From assembly GCF_023634025.1 (NCBI RefSeq), contig NZ_JALJCW010000002.1, positions 186,001 through 250,000 of the forward strand: a stretch of 64,000 bases of DNA. The letters run 5' to 3'. The notes under the pieces are model-generated. The model saw only the letters and a program-made list of their open reading frames with translations, searched no databases and was not told where the DNA came from. Each line of letters opens with the position of its first letter. Positions within the stretch are counted from its first letter, which is position 1. The translations under genes were made by a program, and so were the position numbers. This document shows positions 42,239-52,110 of this stretch, piece after piece. This DNA comes from Hanstruepera flava (GTDB lineage Bacteria > Bacteroidota > Bacteroidia > Flavobacteriales > Flavobacteriaceae).

Positions 42239-43182
42239 TGAGCATTTTCAAAAAAAAGACCAATAATCATTTTATTATAGCAGCACCACGTTCTGGCACT
42301 ACCTGGATGAGCAAGATGTTGAATGCCCATGAAGATGTGTTTTGTGTAGAGCGTAGGTTGTTTGGTGATTATGCAGATTTTGTTCTAGATGAAGGGCAAG
42401 AAATACCTAGGTTACGCATAACGTTAGACAAGTATATAAACAGTATGTTGTTGCACCATGGATACCCACGGAAACAGAAAGAATCGATGTTGCGTAGTGT
42501 TATTGCAGGTGTTTTAAATACGGAGCGTGAGTTTTCAAGAAAAAAAGTAGTAGTTGATAAGGTAACACCCTATATACATACAGCAGATAAAGTATTATCG
42601 CAGATAGATACTTTTTTTCCGAAAGCTAAAATCTTATTTTTGGTAAGAGATGGTAGAGATGTGCTTACAAGTGGGGTTTTTCATTGGTTTAATAAGCAGC
42701 CAATAGGGAGTGCGTTAAGTACATTTGAGCAGGAACGACGTACTATGTATTTACACAACGAGCGCAAAAAAGGCACGCGTTTTTTTCAAGATAAGGAGAT
42801 AGAACAATGGGCAACAGAATGGATGCAGCCATTGCAAACTATACAAGAAGCTAAAAAGAACCATGAAGTAAAGGTTGTACATTATGAAGATGTTTTGAAG
42901 GATACCAATAGCGTTTTAAGAGAATGCCTCACGTTTTTAGGAGCCAAGACCAATGAAAGTATGATTAAAACATGCCTTGAGGTAGGTGATTTTAAACGTA
43001 TGAGCCAGGGAAGGGAACGCGGAGATGCCCAAGCCAATGCCCATGTACGTAAGGGAGTTTCAGGAGACTGGAAGAATTACTTTACTTATGCCGATGGGAA
43101 ATTGTTTCATGAAATAGCAGGCTCTAGTTTAGTAGCATTTGGATATGAAGAAAATGACAGTTGGGTTGAAGGACTTAGATAA
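42238..43182 (+). CDS. Sulfotransferase (APRSGTTW type)
   Basis: 314 residues from the ATG at 42238, which overlaps the previous stop (TGATG). An in-frame TTG at 42235 would add one residue. The PAPS loop is FIIAAPRSGTTWMSKML near residues 13-29, and the 3'-phosphate motif KILFLVRDGRDVLTS is near 133-147. This is the Sulfotransfer_1/3 type, distinct from the family-2 enzyme at 40692. GC is higher again from this gene on. Predicted to sulfate the same polysaccharide at another position; acceptor unknown. Its 3' end overlaps the next gene by about 30-40 bases. Confidence 0.87.
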   Translation: MSIFKKKTNNHFIIAAPRSGTTWMSKMLNAHEDVFCVERRLFGDYADFVLDEGQEIPRLRITLDKYINSMLLHHGYPRKQKESMLRSVIAGVLNTEREFSRKKVVVDKVTPYIHTADKVLSQIDTFFPKAKILFLVRDGRDVLTSGVFHWFNKQPIGSALSTFEQERRTMYLHNERKKGTRFFQDKEIEQWATEWMQPLQTIQEAKKNHEVKVVHYEDVLKDTNSVLRECLTFLGAKTNESMIKTCLEVGDFKRMSQGRERGDAQANAHVRKGVSGDWKNYFTYADGKLFHEIAGSSLVAFGYEENDSWVEGLR

Positions 43183-44551
43183 ACAGGCTTACGATATAGT
43201 TTGTAATTGGTATAAGTATACAGGCTTTAATCCAGTGTATAATGGTATAGATTATAGTCATATAATCCGGTTTTATTTATGGGATAAAGTTGGGCGTGCA
43301 TTACGTATAAAACATGGTATTGATTATGGTGAAGTAGAATTTTATAGGAAAGAGTATAAAAGCTATCCGCAATACTATACGCCTGTAATATCAAAAGGAA
43401 GTTTTAAAAAATCTTTTTTATCGAGAAATAAAATTGTTTTTATACCATTTCAATCTCATTACACGCAAAAAATAATTCATGAACTGCAACTTACAAAAGG
43501 CGTTAAGGTTATCTCAAAAGTATCAGGTGGTATTCTTTCTAAAAAAAATATCATAAAGCCAAAGAAATATAATTTTGATAGCGTTTGGAATGATACCTTA
43601 TATAATCAATTAATACGCGGATTGAACGAACAAGGCTTATGTTTAATTCCTGAGGATGTTTTGCTTTTAAAAGAACAAATTTCAGGTGTTGTAGCAATGA
43701 CAAGCTTGGCTATAGCTGAATTGAAGGACAATAAGCCACATGCTGTGTTTGTACATTCGGATAATCATCCACCGTTTATAAATTATGTGTTGGCCGCCCG
43801 AAAACTAGGTATACCTACCTTTACCTATCAACATGGTTTAGATTGTGAGTATTATTATTATGATGATTGTTTTGCGGATTTTATTGGTGTATGGAGTAAT
43901 CATAGAAAAAAAATGTATGAATTGAATTCGGTGATGCAACCAAAATCATTTAAAGTTTGTGGAAATATTTTTTTATCTAAACAACCGGAATGTAAGGAAG
44001 TTGGTTTAAATAAAATATTATTTATAACAAGACCTCATAAATCATTAAAATGTTATTCGCCTTCAAGAAGTCATAAAGAAGGTTTAAACATACTAAATGT
44101 CATCCTAGAATATTTAAGGGAAAATAAACATATTGAACTTGTCATTAAACCACATCCTATGGATTTAGTATCGCTTTATGATGATGCTATAGAGCAAAGC
44201 GGGCTCCATGAGCGTGTAAAAATAAAGGAATCTATTTTATCAGAATTGCTATGTGAAAGTACGGTTGTTGTTACTGAAGATTCTACTGCAGGAGTTGAAG
44301 CGATGCGATTTGGTATTCCTGTTATACATGCTAATCTATCTGAAGTGGAGCCTTTGTTACCACTCGTAGATGGGCAATCTGCATTAAAAGGATTTAGTGA
44401 AGTAGAATTGCTTCAAAATTTGGAAACAGCTTTTAATTTAGGCTCACATGAAAAAAAGATGATGTATTTACGCCAAAAGGAAATGGTAGAGATGCTAATC
44501 CCTGAAGGACAAGTAGAAGCGGTTACAAACTATATTTTGGAAAATATTTAA
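43145..44551 (+). CDS. Probable GT-B glycosyltransferase, capsule-type
   Basis: About 469 residues, soluble. The C-terminal half has features of GT-B/CDP-glycerol-like capsule transferases: PTFTYQHGLDCEYYYYDD, FIGVWSNHRKKMYEL, LVIKPHPMD and VVVTEDSTAGVEAMRFGIPV. The H-P-M/T-E-x-S-x-x-x-x-E pattern binds the donor. The N-terminal half is unlike families I know. Possible ATG starts are 43145 and 43154 (TTG at 43139); all overlap the sulfotransferase gene. Four bases separate it from the next GT4. Function as a polymer-assembly transferase is inferred from fold and context. Confidence 0.7.
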   Translation: MKKMTVGLKDLDKQAYDIVCNWYKYTGFNPVYNGIDYSHIIRFYLWDKVGRALRIKHGIDYGEVEFYRKEYKSYPQYYTPVISKGSFKKSFLSRNKIVFIPFQSHYTQKIIHELQLTKGVKVISKVSGGILSKKNIIKPKKYNFDSVWNDTLYNQLIRGLNEQGLCLIPEDVLLLKEQISGVVAMTSLAIAELKDNKPHAVFVHSDNHPPFINYVLAARKLGIPTFTYQHGLDCEYYYYDDCFADFIGVWSNHRKKMYELNSVMQPKSFKVCGNIFLSKQPECKEVGLNKILFITRPHKSLKCYSPSRSHKEGLNILNVILEYLRENKHIELVIKPHPMDLVSLYDDAIEQSGLHERVKIKESILSELLCESTVVVTEDSTAGVEAMRFGIPVIHANLSEVEPLLPLVDGQSALKGFSEVELLQNLETAFNLGSHEKKMMYLRQKEMVEMLIPEGQVEAVTNYILENI

Positions 44552-44555
44552 ATAT

Positions 44556-45695
44556 ATGTCAAAACTTTTATTCATAACATTAAATGACCATGTGTCTTGG
44601 GGAGGTAGTGAAGAGCTATGGAGCAAAGCGGCATTGGAAATGGTTAACCAACACCATATAAGCATAGTAAAAAAACAATGGCAAGAAGAACATGACCGTA
44701 TCATACAAATTGAAGCTTTAGGCGGTAAGATTCATTACAAGCCAAAACCAAAGCCATATAAAAAGGGTATTTTGCATCACATAAAAAGAAAACTTAAAAA
44801 GCCTACACCTAAACCACATGATTTAGAAGGAGTAACAAAAACGCAATCATTCGACCTAGCTATATTATCGGTAGGAAATCATGTAGATGCTAACATTATT
44901 AGTTTAACAAACTATTTAAAACAACATAACATACCTTATGTACTAGTAGTACAGTTAGCAACTAGTTTACGGTACTTACATGACCATCAAATAGAAAAAT
45001 TAAGTTTAGCTTATAATGAAGCAAAAGGCGTAGGTTATTTATCCGTTGAAAACAGAATCGTATTAGAAACACAATTAGGCGTATCTTTAAATAATATTTT
45101 TAAAATAAACAACCCTTTTAATTATGAACAAAAGTATGTACAACCTGAAAGTAACGACATGTTGCAAGTAGCTTGTGTAGCTGCCTATACCATGTTTCAT
45201 AAAGGTCAAGATTTGTTATTAAAAGTACTTTCTCAAGACAAATGGAAAACGAGAAACGTTTGTTTTAACTTATATGGAAGTGGTGTAAACGAACAACATT
45301 TTAAGGGGTTAATTACACGTTACGAATTAGAGAACACGGTAGTTTTAAAAGGACATGAATCTAATAAAGGGGTTATTTGGAAAAATAATGTAGCTTGTAT
45401 CATGCCATCTAGAATGGAAGGGCAAAGTTTAGCCATGTTAGAGGCTATGTCATTTGGCCGTATGGTTATTAGTACAGCTGTTGGTGCGGCTGAAGAATTA
45501 ATAGAACACGGTAAAACGGGTTTTTTAGCTAAAGCACCAACTATTGAGCTTATAGATGAAGCATTAGAACAGGCTTGGGAAAAGCGCGATATGTGGGTAG
45601 CTATGGGCAAGGCATCTAGAGATAAATTATATGAGGTAGTTACTGAAGATCCGGTAGATACTTTTTCAAATGAAATTAATAAGTTATTAAAATGA
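44556..45695 (+). CDS. GT4 family glycosyltransferase
   Basis: 379 residues, GT-B fold. N-terminus LLFITLNDHVSWGGSEELWS. The C-terminal donor domain has LKGHESNKGVIWKN, then IMPSRMEGQSLAMLEAMSFG (the E-x7-E donor motif) and VGAAEELIEHGKTGFL. A Lys/Pro-rich loop (YKPKPKPYKKGILHHIKRKL, about 66-85) may contact the membrane or lipid-linked acceptor. The stop overlaps the start of the next fragment gene (ATGA). Donor and acceptor unknown. Confidence 0.87.
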   Translation: MSKLLFITLNDHVSWGGSEELWSKAALEMVNQHHISIVKKQWQEEHDRIIQIEALGGKIHYKPKPKPYKKGILHHIKRKLKKPTPKPHDLEGVTKTQSFDLAILSVGNHVDANIISLTNYLKQHNIPYVLVVQLATSLRYLHDHQIEKLSLAYNEAKGVGYLSVENRIVLETQLGVSLNNIFKINNPFNYEQKYVQPESNDMLQVACVAAYTMFHKGQDLLLKVLSQDKWKTRNVCFNLYGSGVNEQHFKGLITRYELENTVVLKGHESNKGVIWKNNVACIMPSRMEGQSLAMLEAMSFGRMVISTAVGAAEELIEHGKTGFLAKAPTIELIDEALEQAWEKRDMWVAMGKASRDKLYEVVTEDPVDTFSNEINKLLK

Positions 45696-45994
45696 AACTC
45701 CTCTTAATTACACACGATGCATCGCGTTCTGGTGCGCCTATGGTGCTTTTGCATTTTTTAAGGTGGTTGCAAAAGGAACAACCAGATGTGCAAGTAGATG
45801 TTCTGGCACTTATAGGTGGTGCCATGGAAGGTGATTTTAAGGCTGCTTGCCGTTCATTTTATAATTATAAAGATGAAAAACAAATAGTAGACTCAAAAAT
45901 TAAAAAAGTAGCTTATAAAAAGAGTAAGTTAAGGTTCCCTAAAAATCGTTTGCTACAAAAGATATATAATCAATATCTTCGTATGAACATGTAA
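45692..45994 (+). pseudogene. Truncated GT4 glycosyltransferase (N-terminal fragment)
   Basis: 100 codons beginning MKLLLITHDASRSGAPMVLL and FLRWLQKEQPDVQVDVLAL, the start of a common GT4 family with a full length near 380. It ends at LLQKIYNQYLRMNM; no C-terminal donor-binding domain follows, and the next gene is an unrelated GT2 six bases later. It keeps the translational overlap with the gene before it. Most likely a remnant left when the neighbouring GT2 module was inserted. Confidence 0.75.
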
Positions 45995-46000
45995 TAAGAT

Positions 46001-46789
46001 ATGAATCCCAAATTAAGTATTGTTATACCCTGTTATAACTCTGAATCCACTCTTGAAGATACTTTGCGATCAGTTTTTGATCAAGATTTTCAACAATGGG
46101 AAGCAATTATTGTAAATGATGGTTCCCCAGATAATTTAGAATCTATTGCATTGAGTTGGGTAAAAAAAGATTCTCGTTTTAAATATTTCAAAAAAGATAA
46201 TGGGGGATTAGGAAGTGCGAGAAACTATGGTATTGAAAAAGCAAGAGGGCAATTTATTTTACCCTTGGATTCAGATAACAAAGTGAGACCTGATTTTGTA
46301 GGTGCTTCAATAAATGTTATGTATCACAATGAAAAGGTTGCTGTAGTTTATGGTGACGCTATGTTTTTTGGAGATAAAAACGAATTATGGGATGTTGGTT
46401 TTTTTGATAAGTATAGAATGTTACAACATAATTATATTGACGCCTGTGCTGTAATAAGAAAATCTGTATATGAGAGTATTGGTGGATATGATGAAAATTT
46501 GCCGCACCAAGGGCATGAAGACTGGGATTTTTGGTTACGCGTTATAAAAAGTGATTTTACGTTTTATTATCTTAAGCAAATAACATTTGATTATAGAGTA
46601 TCAAGTAATTCAATGATTAAGACTTTTGATAATGATATGATGCAAGAAAATATAAACTATATCAAGAAAAAACACTATGATTTGTATGTTAAAGAGTTTT
46701 CTAAATTATTGAACGAAAATAAAGTGTTAAGAGAAAAGCTGTCATCTACATTTTTTGAAACATTGAAGAAATATTTAAAACGATTTTGA
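46001..46789 (+). CDS. GT2 family glycosyltransferase
   Basis: 262 residues, GT-A fold. LSIVIPCYNSESTLEDTLRS at the N-terminus, then IIVNDGSPDNL, GSARNYGIEKARGQF, and the metal site FILPLDSDNKVRPDF. Instead of D-x-D-D it reads DSDN, within family range. The acceptor-side HEDWDFWLRV carries the E-D catalytic base motif. The gene is AT-rich and follows the truncated GT4, with the next GT2 start inside its stop codon. Confidence 0.88.
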   Translation: MNPKLSIVIPCYNSESTLEDTLRSVFDQDFQQWEAIIVNDGSPDNLESIALSWVKKDSRFKYFKKDNGGLGSARNYGIEKARGQFILPLDSDNKVRPDFVGASINVMYHNEKVAVVYGDAMFFGDKNELWDVGFFDKYRMLQHNYIDACAVIRKSVYESIGGYDENLPHQGHEDWDFWLRVIKSDFTFYYLKQITFDYRVSSNSMIKTFDNDMMQENINYIKKKHYDLYVKEFSKLLNENKVLREKLSSTFFETLKKYLKRF

Positions 46790-47718
46790 AGCCCAAAGTC
46801 TCCATCATCATCCCTAACTACAATCATAAGCCGTATTTGCAACAGCGGTTAGATAGTGTTTTTCATCAAACCTATCAAGATTTTGAAGTTATTTTACTAG
46901 ATGATGCCTCAACCGATGGCAGTCAGGACTTACTAAAACCGTATCAAAACCACCCAAAAGTGAGTCAATTGATAATCAATAAAACAAATTCTGGTAGTCC
47001 GTTTAAACAGTGGCAAAAAGGTATTGCTTTAGCTAAAGGTAAATATATATGGATTGCCGAAAGTGATGATTATTGTGAACTTGATTTATTAGAAACCTGT
47101 TTAGAGGATTTTTCAAGAAACCCGCAATTGGGGTTGGTTTACACACAAAGTTTAGATGTAGATGAAAAAGGTAAACGTTTAAGACATAGAGAGGTCTATA
47201 CCAATACTTTTAAACCCAATATTTGGCAGGCTAACTTTACTAAATCAGGGCGTGAATTTATAAATGACTATTTGCTTGTTAAGAATGTGATTCCCAATGC
47301 CAGTGCCGTAGTTTTTAAAAAAGAATTGGTTACAAAGCAAACTTTTACTAATAGTCTTTTGCAGATGCGCATGTGTGGCGATTGGTTTTTTTGGTTGCAA
47401 CTCGTGCAGGATACAAACATGGCATTTATAAATAAACCCTTGAATTATTTTAGGCATCATTCGCAAGTAAGTAGAAACCATAAGACACCAACCATAAAAA
47501 AACAACGCTTATTAGAAGAGGCTACGATAAGAGACTTTGCTTTAGATACCTTTGGTTTATTCCATAAAAGTGCTACAAAAACTATGTATTTAAAGTGGTT
47601 TGCGTTACATACTAAATATGATATTTTTAAACCGTACTTTTATCAGGTGCGTTTAAAAAACAAAAGTTATGGTGCATTGATTAGTGATTTTTTTACAATT
47701 AAATTAAAAAACCTATAG
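46786..47718 (+). CDS. GT2 family glycosyltransferase (TTG start)
   Basis: 310 residues. The start is TTG within TTGA, overlapping the preceding TGA; no ATG lies near and the family motif begins at once (KVSIIIPNYNHKPYLQQRL), so TTG is favoured. LLDDASTDGS and WIAESDDYCEL supply the nucleotide- and metal-binding residues, and RMCGDWFFWLQL is the acceptor helix. A C-terminal segment of about 60 residues is basic. Next gene four bases on, also with TTG. Confidence 0.86.
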   Translation: MKPKVSIIIPNYNHKPYLQQRLDSVFHQTYQDFEVILLDDASTDGSQDLLKPYQNHPKVSQLIINKTNSGSPFKQWQKGIALAKGKYIWIAESDDYCELDLLETCLEDFSRNPQLGLVYTQSLDVDEKGKRLRHREVYTNTFKPNIWQANFTKSGREFINDYLLVKNVIPNASAVVFKKELVTKQTFTNSLLQMRMCGDWFFWLQLVQDTNMAFINKPLNYFRHHSQVSRNHKTPTIKKQRLLEEATIRDFALDTFGLFHKSATKTMYLKWFALHTKYDIFKPYFYQVRLKNKSYGALISDFFTIKLKNL

Positions 47719-47722
47719 TATT

Positions 47723-48835
47723 TTGACCATCGCCATATTTACACCTAGCCAAAACCCGTATTCGGAGACGTTTATTCAGGCGCATAAGCAGTATTTACAG
47801 GATAGGGTGTGTTATTATTATGGTAACTTAAGGCATATGCGTCTAGAAGGCGAAACCGCGTTAGTACCCAAACATAAGGAATGGCAATATCGGTTACAAC
47901 GTAAAATACAAAAGCAGTCTTACAGCGCTATTAATGGCCAGCGCATATTGTATAGTTTAAAACAGCAGCAGGTAGATGTTGTTTTGGTGGAGTATGGTAC
48001 GCATGCCCATAATTTATTATCCCTTTTAAAACAAAGTGGTTTACCGGTTGTCGTGCATTTTCATGGGTATGATGCGAGCGTGCATGTAGTGATAGAACAA
48101 TGCGAGCAATATAAAGCCGTTTTTGCCTATGCTAAATATGTGGTGGCCGTATCACAAGTGATGTATCAAAAGCTGTTAGCTTTAGGTTGTCCAAAAGCTA
48201 AACTGGTCTATAATGTTTATGGGCCGCAACCCGAGTTTGAATCTGTAAACCCCAAGTTTAGCAAAAAGCAGTTTATAGGCATTGGGCGTTTTACTGATAA
48301 AAAAGCACCTTATTATACCATTATGGCTTTTAACAAGGTAGCCAAACAACATCCCGAAGCCCAATTAGTATTAGCAGGCGATGGTGTGTTGCTTGATATG
48401 TGCAAAAATTTGGTAAAGCACTACCAATTGGAAAACCAGGTGCAGTTTTTAGGCGTTATCACCCCAGAACGCTATCGGGAACTGTTAGGGGAGTCTTTGG
48501 CGTTTGTACAGCACTCGGTTACTGCAACTAATGGCGATATGGAAGGCACGCCATTAGCGGTATTGGAGGCGAGTGTTTCCGGTTTACCTGTAATAGCCAC
48601 CAAACATGCGGGCATTCCTGATGTAATAAAACTCGGCGAAACAGGGTTGTTATGCTATGAGCATGATGTGGATGGCATGGCTGCACATATGAAGCAATTG
48701 CTTGACGATGTCAATTTTGCGAGGCAATTGGGGACTAATGGAAAAGCCAACATTCTTGAACAGTTTTCTATGAAACGCCACATTCAAGACCTTCAAGACA
48801 TTTTAGAAGCCGCTGCAAAAAATTCCTTATTATAA
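47723..48835 (+). CDS. GT4 family glycosyltransferase (TTG start)
   Basis: 370 residues, GT-B. The N-terminus TIAIFTPSQNPYSETFIQAH is complete right after the TTG at 47723, and no ATG is near. VVHFHGYDASVHV is the acceptor-site HFHG motif, and FIGIGRFTDKKAPYYTIMAF opens the donor domain. The E-x7-E region is GDMEGTPLAVLEASVSGLPV. It resembles WcaL/amylovoran-type colanic acid galactosyltransferases (ETFI...FHGYD). Higher GC than the gene before. Confidence 0.88.
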   Translation: MTIAIFTPSQNPYSETFIQAHKQYLQDRVCYYYGNLRHMRLEGETALVPKHKEWQYRLQRKIQKQSYSAINGQRILYSLKQQQVDVVLVEYGTHAHNLLSLLKQSGLPVVVHFHGYDASVHVVIEQCEQYKAVFAYAKYVVAVSQVMYQKLLALGCPKAKLVYNVYGPQPEFESVNPKFSKKQFIGIGRFTDKKAPYYTIMAFNKVAKQHPEAQLVLAGDGVLLDMCKNLVKHYQLENQVQFLGVITPERYRELLGESLAFVQHSVTATNGDMEGTPLAVLEASVSGLPVIATKHAGIPDVIKLGETGLLCYEHDVDGMAAHMKQLLDDVNFARQLGTNGKANILEQFSMKRHIQDLQDILEAAAKNSLL

Positions 48836-48870
48836 TTCTACATTGTATATTAGTCGGGTAAATAATAATC

Positions 48871-49851
48871 ATGCCTAAACAACCCTTAGTTTCTATAATT
48901 ATCCCTACTTATAACCGTGCCCACCTTATTGGTGAAACCTTGGATAGTGTATTGGCACAAACCTACCCAAACTGGGAATGTATTGTGGTAGACGATGGTA
49001 GTACTGATGACACGGAAACTTTATTACAAACCTATATAGATAATGATGTGCGTTTTCAATATCATAGGCGGCCCGACACCCATTTGCCAGGTGGTAATGG
49101 AGCCCGAAACTATGGGTTTGAGATTTCAAACGGTGCTTTTATACAATGGTTTGATAGTGATGATGTGATGCTACCGGAGTTTTTGAGTGCTAAATTGGCA
49201 GGGTTTACAACCCAAGCAATTGAATTTGTTATTTGTACGGGATATAATACCGATGAAAATTTGAAGAGCCAAACATTAATACCTTTATCAGAATCACAGA
49301 ATTTGTATAAGGATTATGCTCAAATAAAATTTATAGCTTTAACGCCTTCAATTTTGTTTAAAAAGTCCTTTTTAAACGAAATAGATTTATTTGATGAAAC
49401 TTTGGTAAGAGGTCAAGAGATGGACTTTTTTTTACGGTTGTTTTATTTTAAAACAGCTGAGCAGTATCAAATAATAAACAAACGCCTGTTTTTATATAGG
49501 CAACACGATAAAACAAAAACGGTTGAAGATAAAAGATATAACCCTTTGTATAAGGACAGTCAAACACGAATTTATATAGCCAATTTGGAACGGAGTGTTG
49601 CACTACAAGACAAGGATTTAATTATCATGTTTTATAGGTCATTGTTAAACTATTTTTTTGCAGGTTTAAATCATAAACATTATAACAATAGTACACTTAT
49701 ACTAAAAAAATTACCCCGTATTATGGGTGTGGTGAGTGCTAGGCTGAAGTTTGAATTAAGACTGTTAGGAGCTGCTTGTATGCTATTTAAACACCCTTTT
49801 TATCGGATTCATTTGAGATTAAAGTATCATCCAGCATTAAAGCGGTTATGA
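48871..49851 (+). CDS. GT2 family glycosyltransferase
   Basis: 326 residues. PLVSIIIPTYNRAHLIGETL, VVDDGSTDDTETLL, GARNYGFEISNGAF and FIQWFDSDDVMLPEF mark a classic GT-A enzyme with a D-S-D-D metal site. VRGQEMDFFLRLFY is the acceptor helix. The last 60 residues are basic with a hydrophobic patch that may touch the membrane. Stop and next start overlap by four bases (ATGA). Confidence 0.89.
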   Translation: MPKQPLVSIIIPTYNRAHLIGETLDSVLAQTYPNWECIVVDDGSTDDTETLLQTYIDNDVRFQYHRRPDTHLPGGNGARNYGFEISNGAFIQWFDSDDVMLPEFLSAKLAGFTTQAIEFVICTGYNTDENLKSQTLIPLSESQNLYKDYAQIKFIALTPSILFKKSFLNEIDLFDETLVRGQEMDFFLRLFYFKTAEQYQIINKRLFLYRQHDKTKTVEDKRYNPLYKDSQTRIYIANLERSVALQDKDLIIMFYRSLLNYFFAGLNHKHYNNSTLILKKLPRIMGVVSARLKFELRLLGAACMLFKHPFYRIHLRLKYHPALKRL

Positions 49852-51044
49852 AAAAAATTCTGATTATACCCTCATTATACCCTAGCCATAATAAATATTC
49901 GGGGTCATTTTTTAGAGATCAAGCCTTGTTTTTAAGTCAAAATGGTTTTGATGTGAAAGTTTTGATGGCCGAGGAATTACATACCAAGAGTTATGTTTTT
50001 CAAGTTTTAAAACGCATTTTTTATAATAAACGTAATACTTTATCAACCGACTTTTTAAGCCAAAATCCAACGGCTTATTCTTTTCCTTTAGTCATTCAAA
50101 AATCTTGGAGTGAAAGAAAAAAAATGAACACTTATAAAGAGAGGTATAAGGTTGCATTTCAAGAACTTTTGGAATTAGGATGGCGACCTGATTTAATACA
50201 TGCGCAAAACGTATTTAAAGCTGGAATAGTAGCTCAATACGTTTGTAGTGTATTTGATTTGCCCTATGTTATTATTGAGCATTCGCCTTTTAGATTAAAG
50301 AGTTACTCTAGCTTTTTTCAAGACGAAATAAAAACAGCATTTCGTAAAGCAAATAAAGTGGCCGCAGTAAGTAGATATCAAAGAGACTGTTTATTACGAG
50401 ATGGAATAGAAAGACCTATTGAAGTAGTATGGAATTTAGTGGATGAAAGGAAGTTTATTATTCCAGAGAAAAAGCAACATTCAACATTTCGGATTGTAAC
50501 CATTACGTATTCTGACCCTGTAAAAGATGTTACTACTTTTTTTAAAGCGCTAGCAGCTTTTGTTGAAATGGACACTTATCAGGATGTTCAGGTTATTGTG
50601 GTGGGTAATGCTACCTTTGGAGCGTCGCCAGATTCAGATACATCATATTTTGAAAACATAGCCGCTAAACTAGGTGTAAGGGAAATATGTACTTTTATTC
50701 CTTATGCTACCCAAACCAAGATTATACAAATCTTACAAGAAGCCCATGTTTTCGTTTCTACCAGTATTGAAGAGACTTTTGGGTTGGCCGTACGGGAAGC
50801 CCTATTATGTGGTGCTACTGTTATATCTACTAAAAGCGGTGGTGTAGAGGATACCTTAAATTCCAGTAATAGTATCTTGGTGGAAGTTGGTGATTTTAAT
50901 GAAATTGCTTTACATTTAGAACAAATTAAAAAGAAACAAAAGTGTTTTGATATTTTACAGAACCGAAACGATGTGATATCACAAAGTGGTCGGGCAAAAT
51001 TTTTAGAGGCTATGACCAATTTTTACACCATACCCCATGATTAA
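49848..51044 (+). CDS. GT4 family glycosyltransferase
   Basis: 398 residues. KKILIIPSLYPSHNKYSGSF at the start, LIHAQNVFKAGIVAQYVC and YVIIEHSPFRLKSYS in the acceptor domain, VAAVSRYQRDCLLRDGIERP linking, and VSTSIEETFGLAVREALLCG as the donor E-x7-E motif. Overlaps the preceding GT2 by four bases and the following aminotransferase by eight, so it is translationally coupled to both. Confidence 0.88.
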   Translation: MKKILIIPSLYPSHNKYSGSFFRDQALFLSQNGFDVKVLMAEELHTKSYVFQVLKRIFYNKRNTLSTDFLSQNPTAYSFPLVIQKSWSERKKMNTYKERYKVAFQELLELGWRPDLIHAQNVFKAGIVAQYVCSVFDLPYVIIEHSPFRLKSYSSFFQDEIKTAFRKANKVAAVSRYQRDCLLRDGIERPIEVVWNLVDERKFIIPEKKQHSTFRIVTITYSDPVKDVTTFFKALAAFVEMDTYQDVQVIVVGNATFGASPDSDTSYFENIAAKLGVREICTFIPYATQTKIIQILQEAHVFVSTSIEETFGLAVREALLCGATVISTKSGGVEDTLNSSNSILVEVGDFNEIALHLEQIKKKQKCFDILQNRNDVISQSGRAKFLEAMTNFYTIPHD

Positions 51045-52110
51045 TGTTACCAAAACATTTTTACCTCCACAGCAGGAGTATCAGGCTCTTTTACAACAGG
51101 CTTGGGATACAGGCTGGATGACCAATAGAGGTGTGCTCGTTAAAGAACTTGAAGATAGGTTAAAGGCTTATTTGGGAGTCCCGCAACTTATAAGCATGAC
51201 CAATGGTACCTTACCGATACAGATAGCTATAAAGGCGTTGGGTTTAACAGGAGAAATTATTACCACACCGTTTAGTTATGTGGCTACGACCAGTAGCATT
51301 GTGTGGGAAGGTTGTACACCGGTTTTTGTGGATATTCACCCCGAATATTTGACCATTGATGAAACACAGATTGAAGCTGCTATAACCTTAAAAACTTCAG
51401 CTATTCTGGCAACACATGTGTTTGGTAACCCCTGTAATGTAGAGGCTATTGAAGCTATAGCCAAAAAACATAACTTAAAAGTTATTTATGATGCTGCCCA
51501 TTGTTTTGGTGTGACTTACAAGGGGCAATCTCTTTTTAATTATGGTGATGTGAGTACTTGTAGTTTTCATGCTACCAAATTGTTTCATACTGGGGAAGGT
51601 GGTGCTTTGTTTTGTAAGCCAGAATATTATGAGCGTATGTATTGGCATCATAATTTTGGGCATGATGGACCAGAGGCCTTTTATGGCTTGGGTATTAATG
51701 CCAAGATGAGTGAACCCCAAGCCGCTATGGGACTGGCTGTTTTACCGTATATGTCTGATATTTTAGAATCTAGAAAACGTGTTGTTGAAACTTATAATGC
51801 GGTTTTAACTGATTTGGAGATACAATTGTTAGCCATACGGGACCATACCTTATGGAACTTTAGTTACTACCCAGTTGTTTTTAAAACTGAAGCACAATTA
51901 CTGGCAGTAAAAACTGCTTTAAACCAGGCTGATATTTTTCCGAGGCGGTATTTTTATCCTAGCTTGAACACCTTGCCGTATGTGGATGGTTCTGCTTGTG
52001 AAGTAGCAGATGATATTGCTTCTAGGGTTTTATGTTTGCCACTTTTTGTTGGGTTTGAAACTCAAGATATTAATAGGGTATTAACTGTAATAAAAACTAT
52101 TATATGCTGA
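51037..52110 (+). CDS. DegT/DnrJ/EryC1/StrS aminotransferase (sugar transaminase)
   Basis: 357 residues, PLP-dependent type I fold. It aminates a keto-sugar nucleotide, using glutamate. Signature segments: TNRGVLVKELEDRL, TTPFSYVATTSSIVWEGCTP, VIYDAAHCFGV and SFHATKLFHTGEGGALF, where the Lys (about 180) binds PLP. With the NeuD-type acetyltransferase next to it (seven-base overlap), this looks like a VioA/VioB- or PglE/PglD-style pair making an N-acetylated 4-amino sugar. Which sugar is not readable from sequence, and no 4,6-dehydratase is in the window. Confidence 0.9.
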   Translation: MINVTKTFLPPQQEYQALLQQAWDTGWMTNRGVLVKELEDRLKAYLGVPQLISMTNGTLPIQIAIKALGLTGEIITTPFSYVATTSSIVWEGCTPVFVDIHPEYLTIDETQIEAAITLKTSAILATHVFGNPCNVEAIEAIAKKHNLKVIYDAAHCFGVTYKGQSLFNYGDVSTCSFHATKLFHTGEGGALFCKPEYYERMYWHHNFGHDGPEAFYGLGINAKMSEPQAAMGLAVLPYMSDILESRKRVVETYNAVLTDLEIQLLAIRDHTLWNFSYYPVVFKTEAQLLAVKTALNQADIFPRRYFYPSLNTLPYVDGSACEVADDIASRVLCLPLFVGFETQDINRVLTVIKTIIC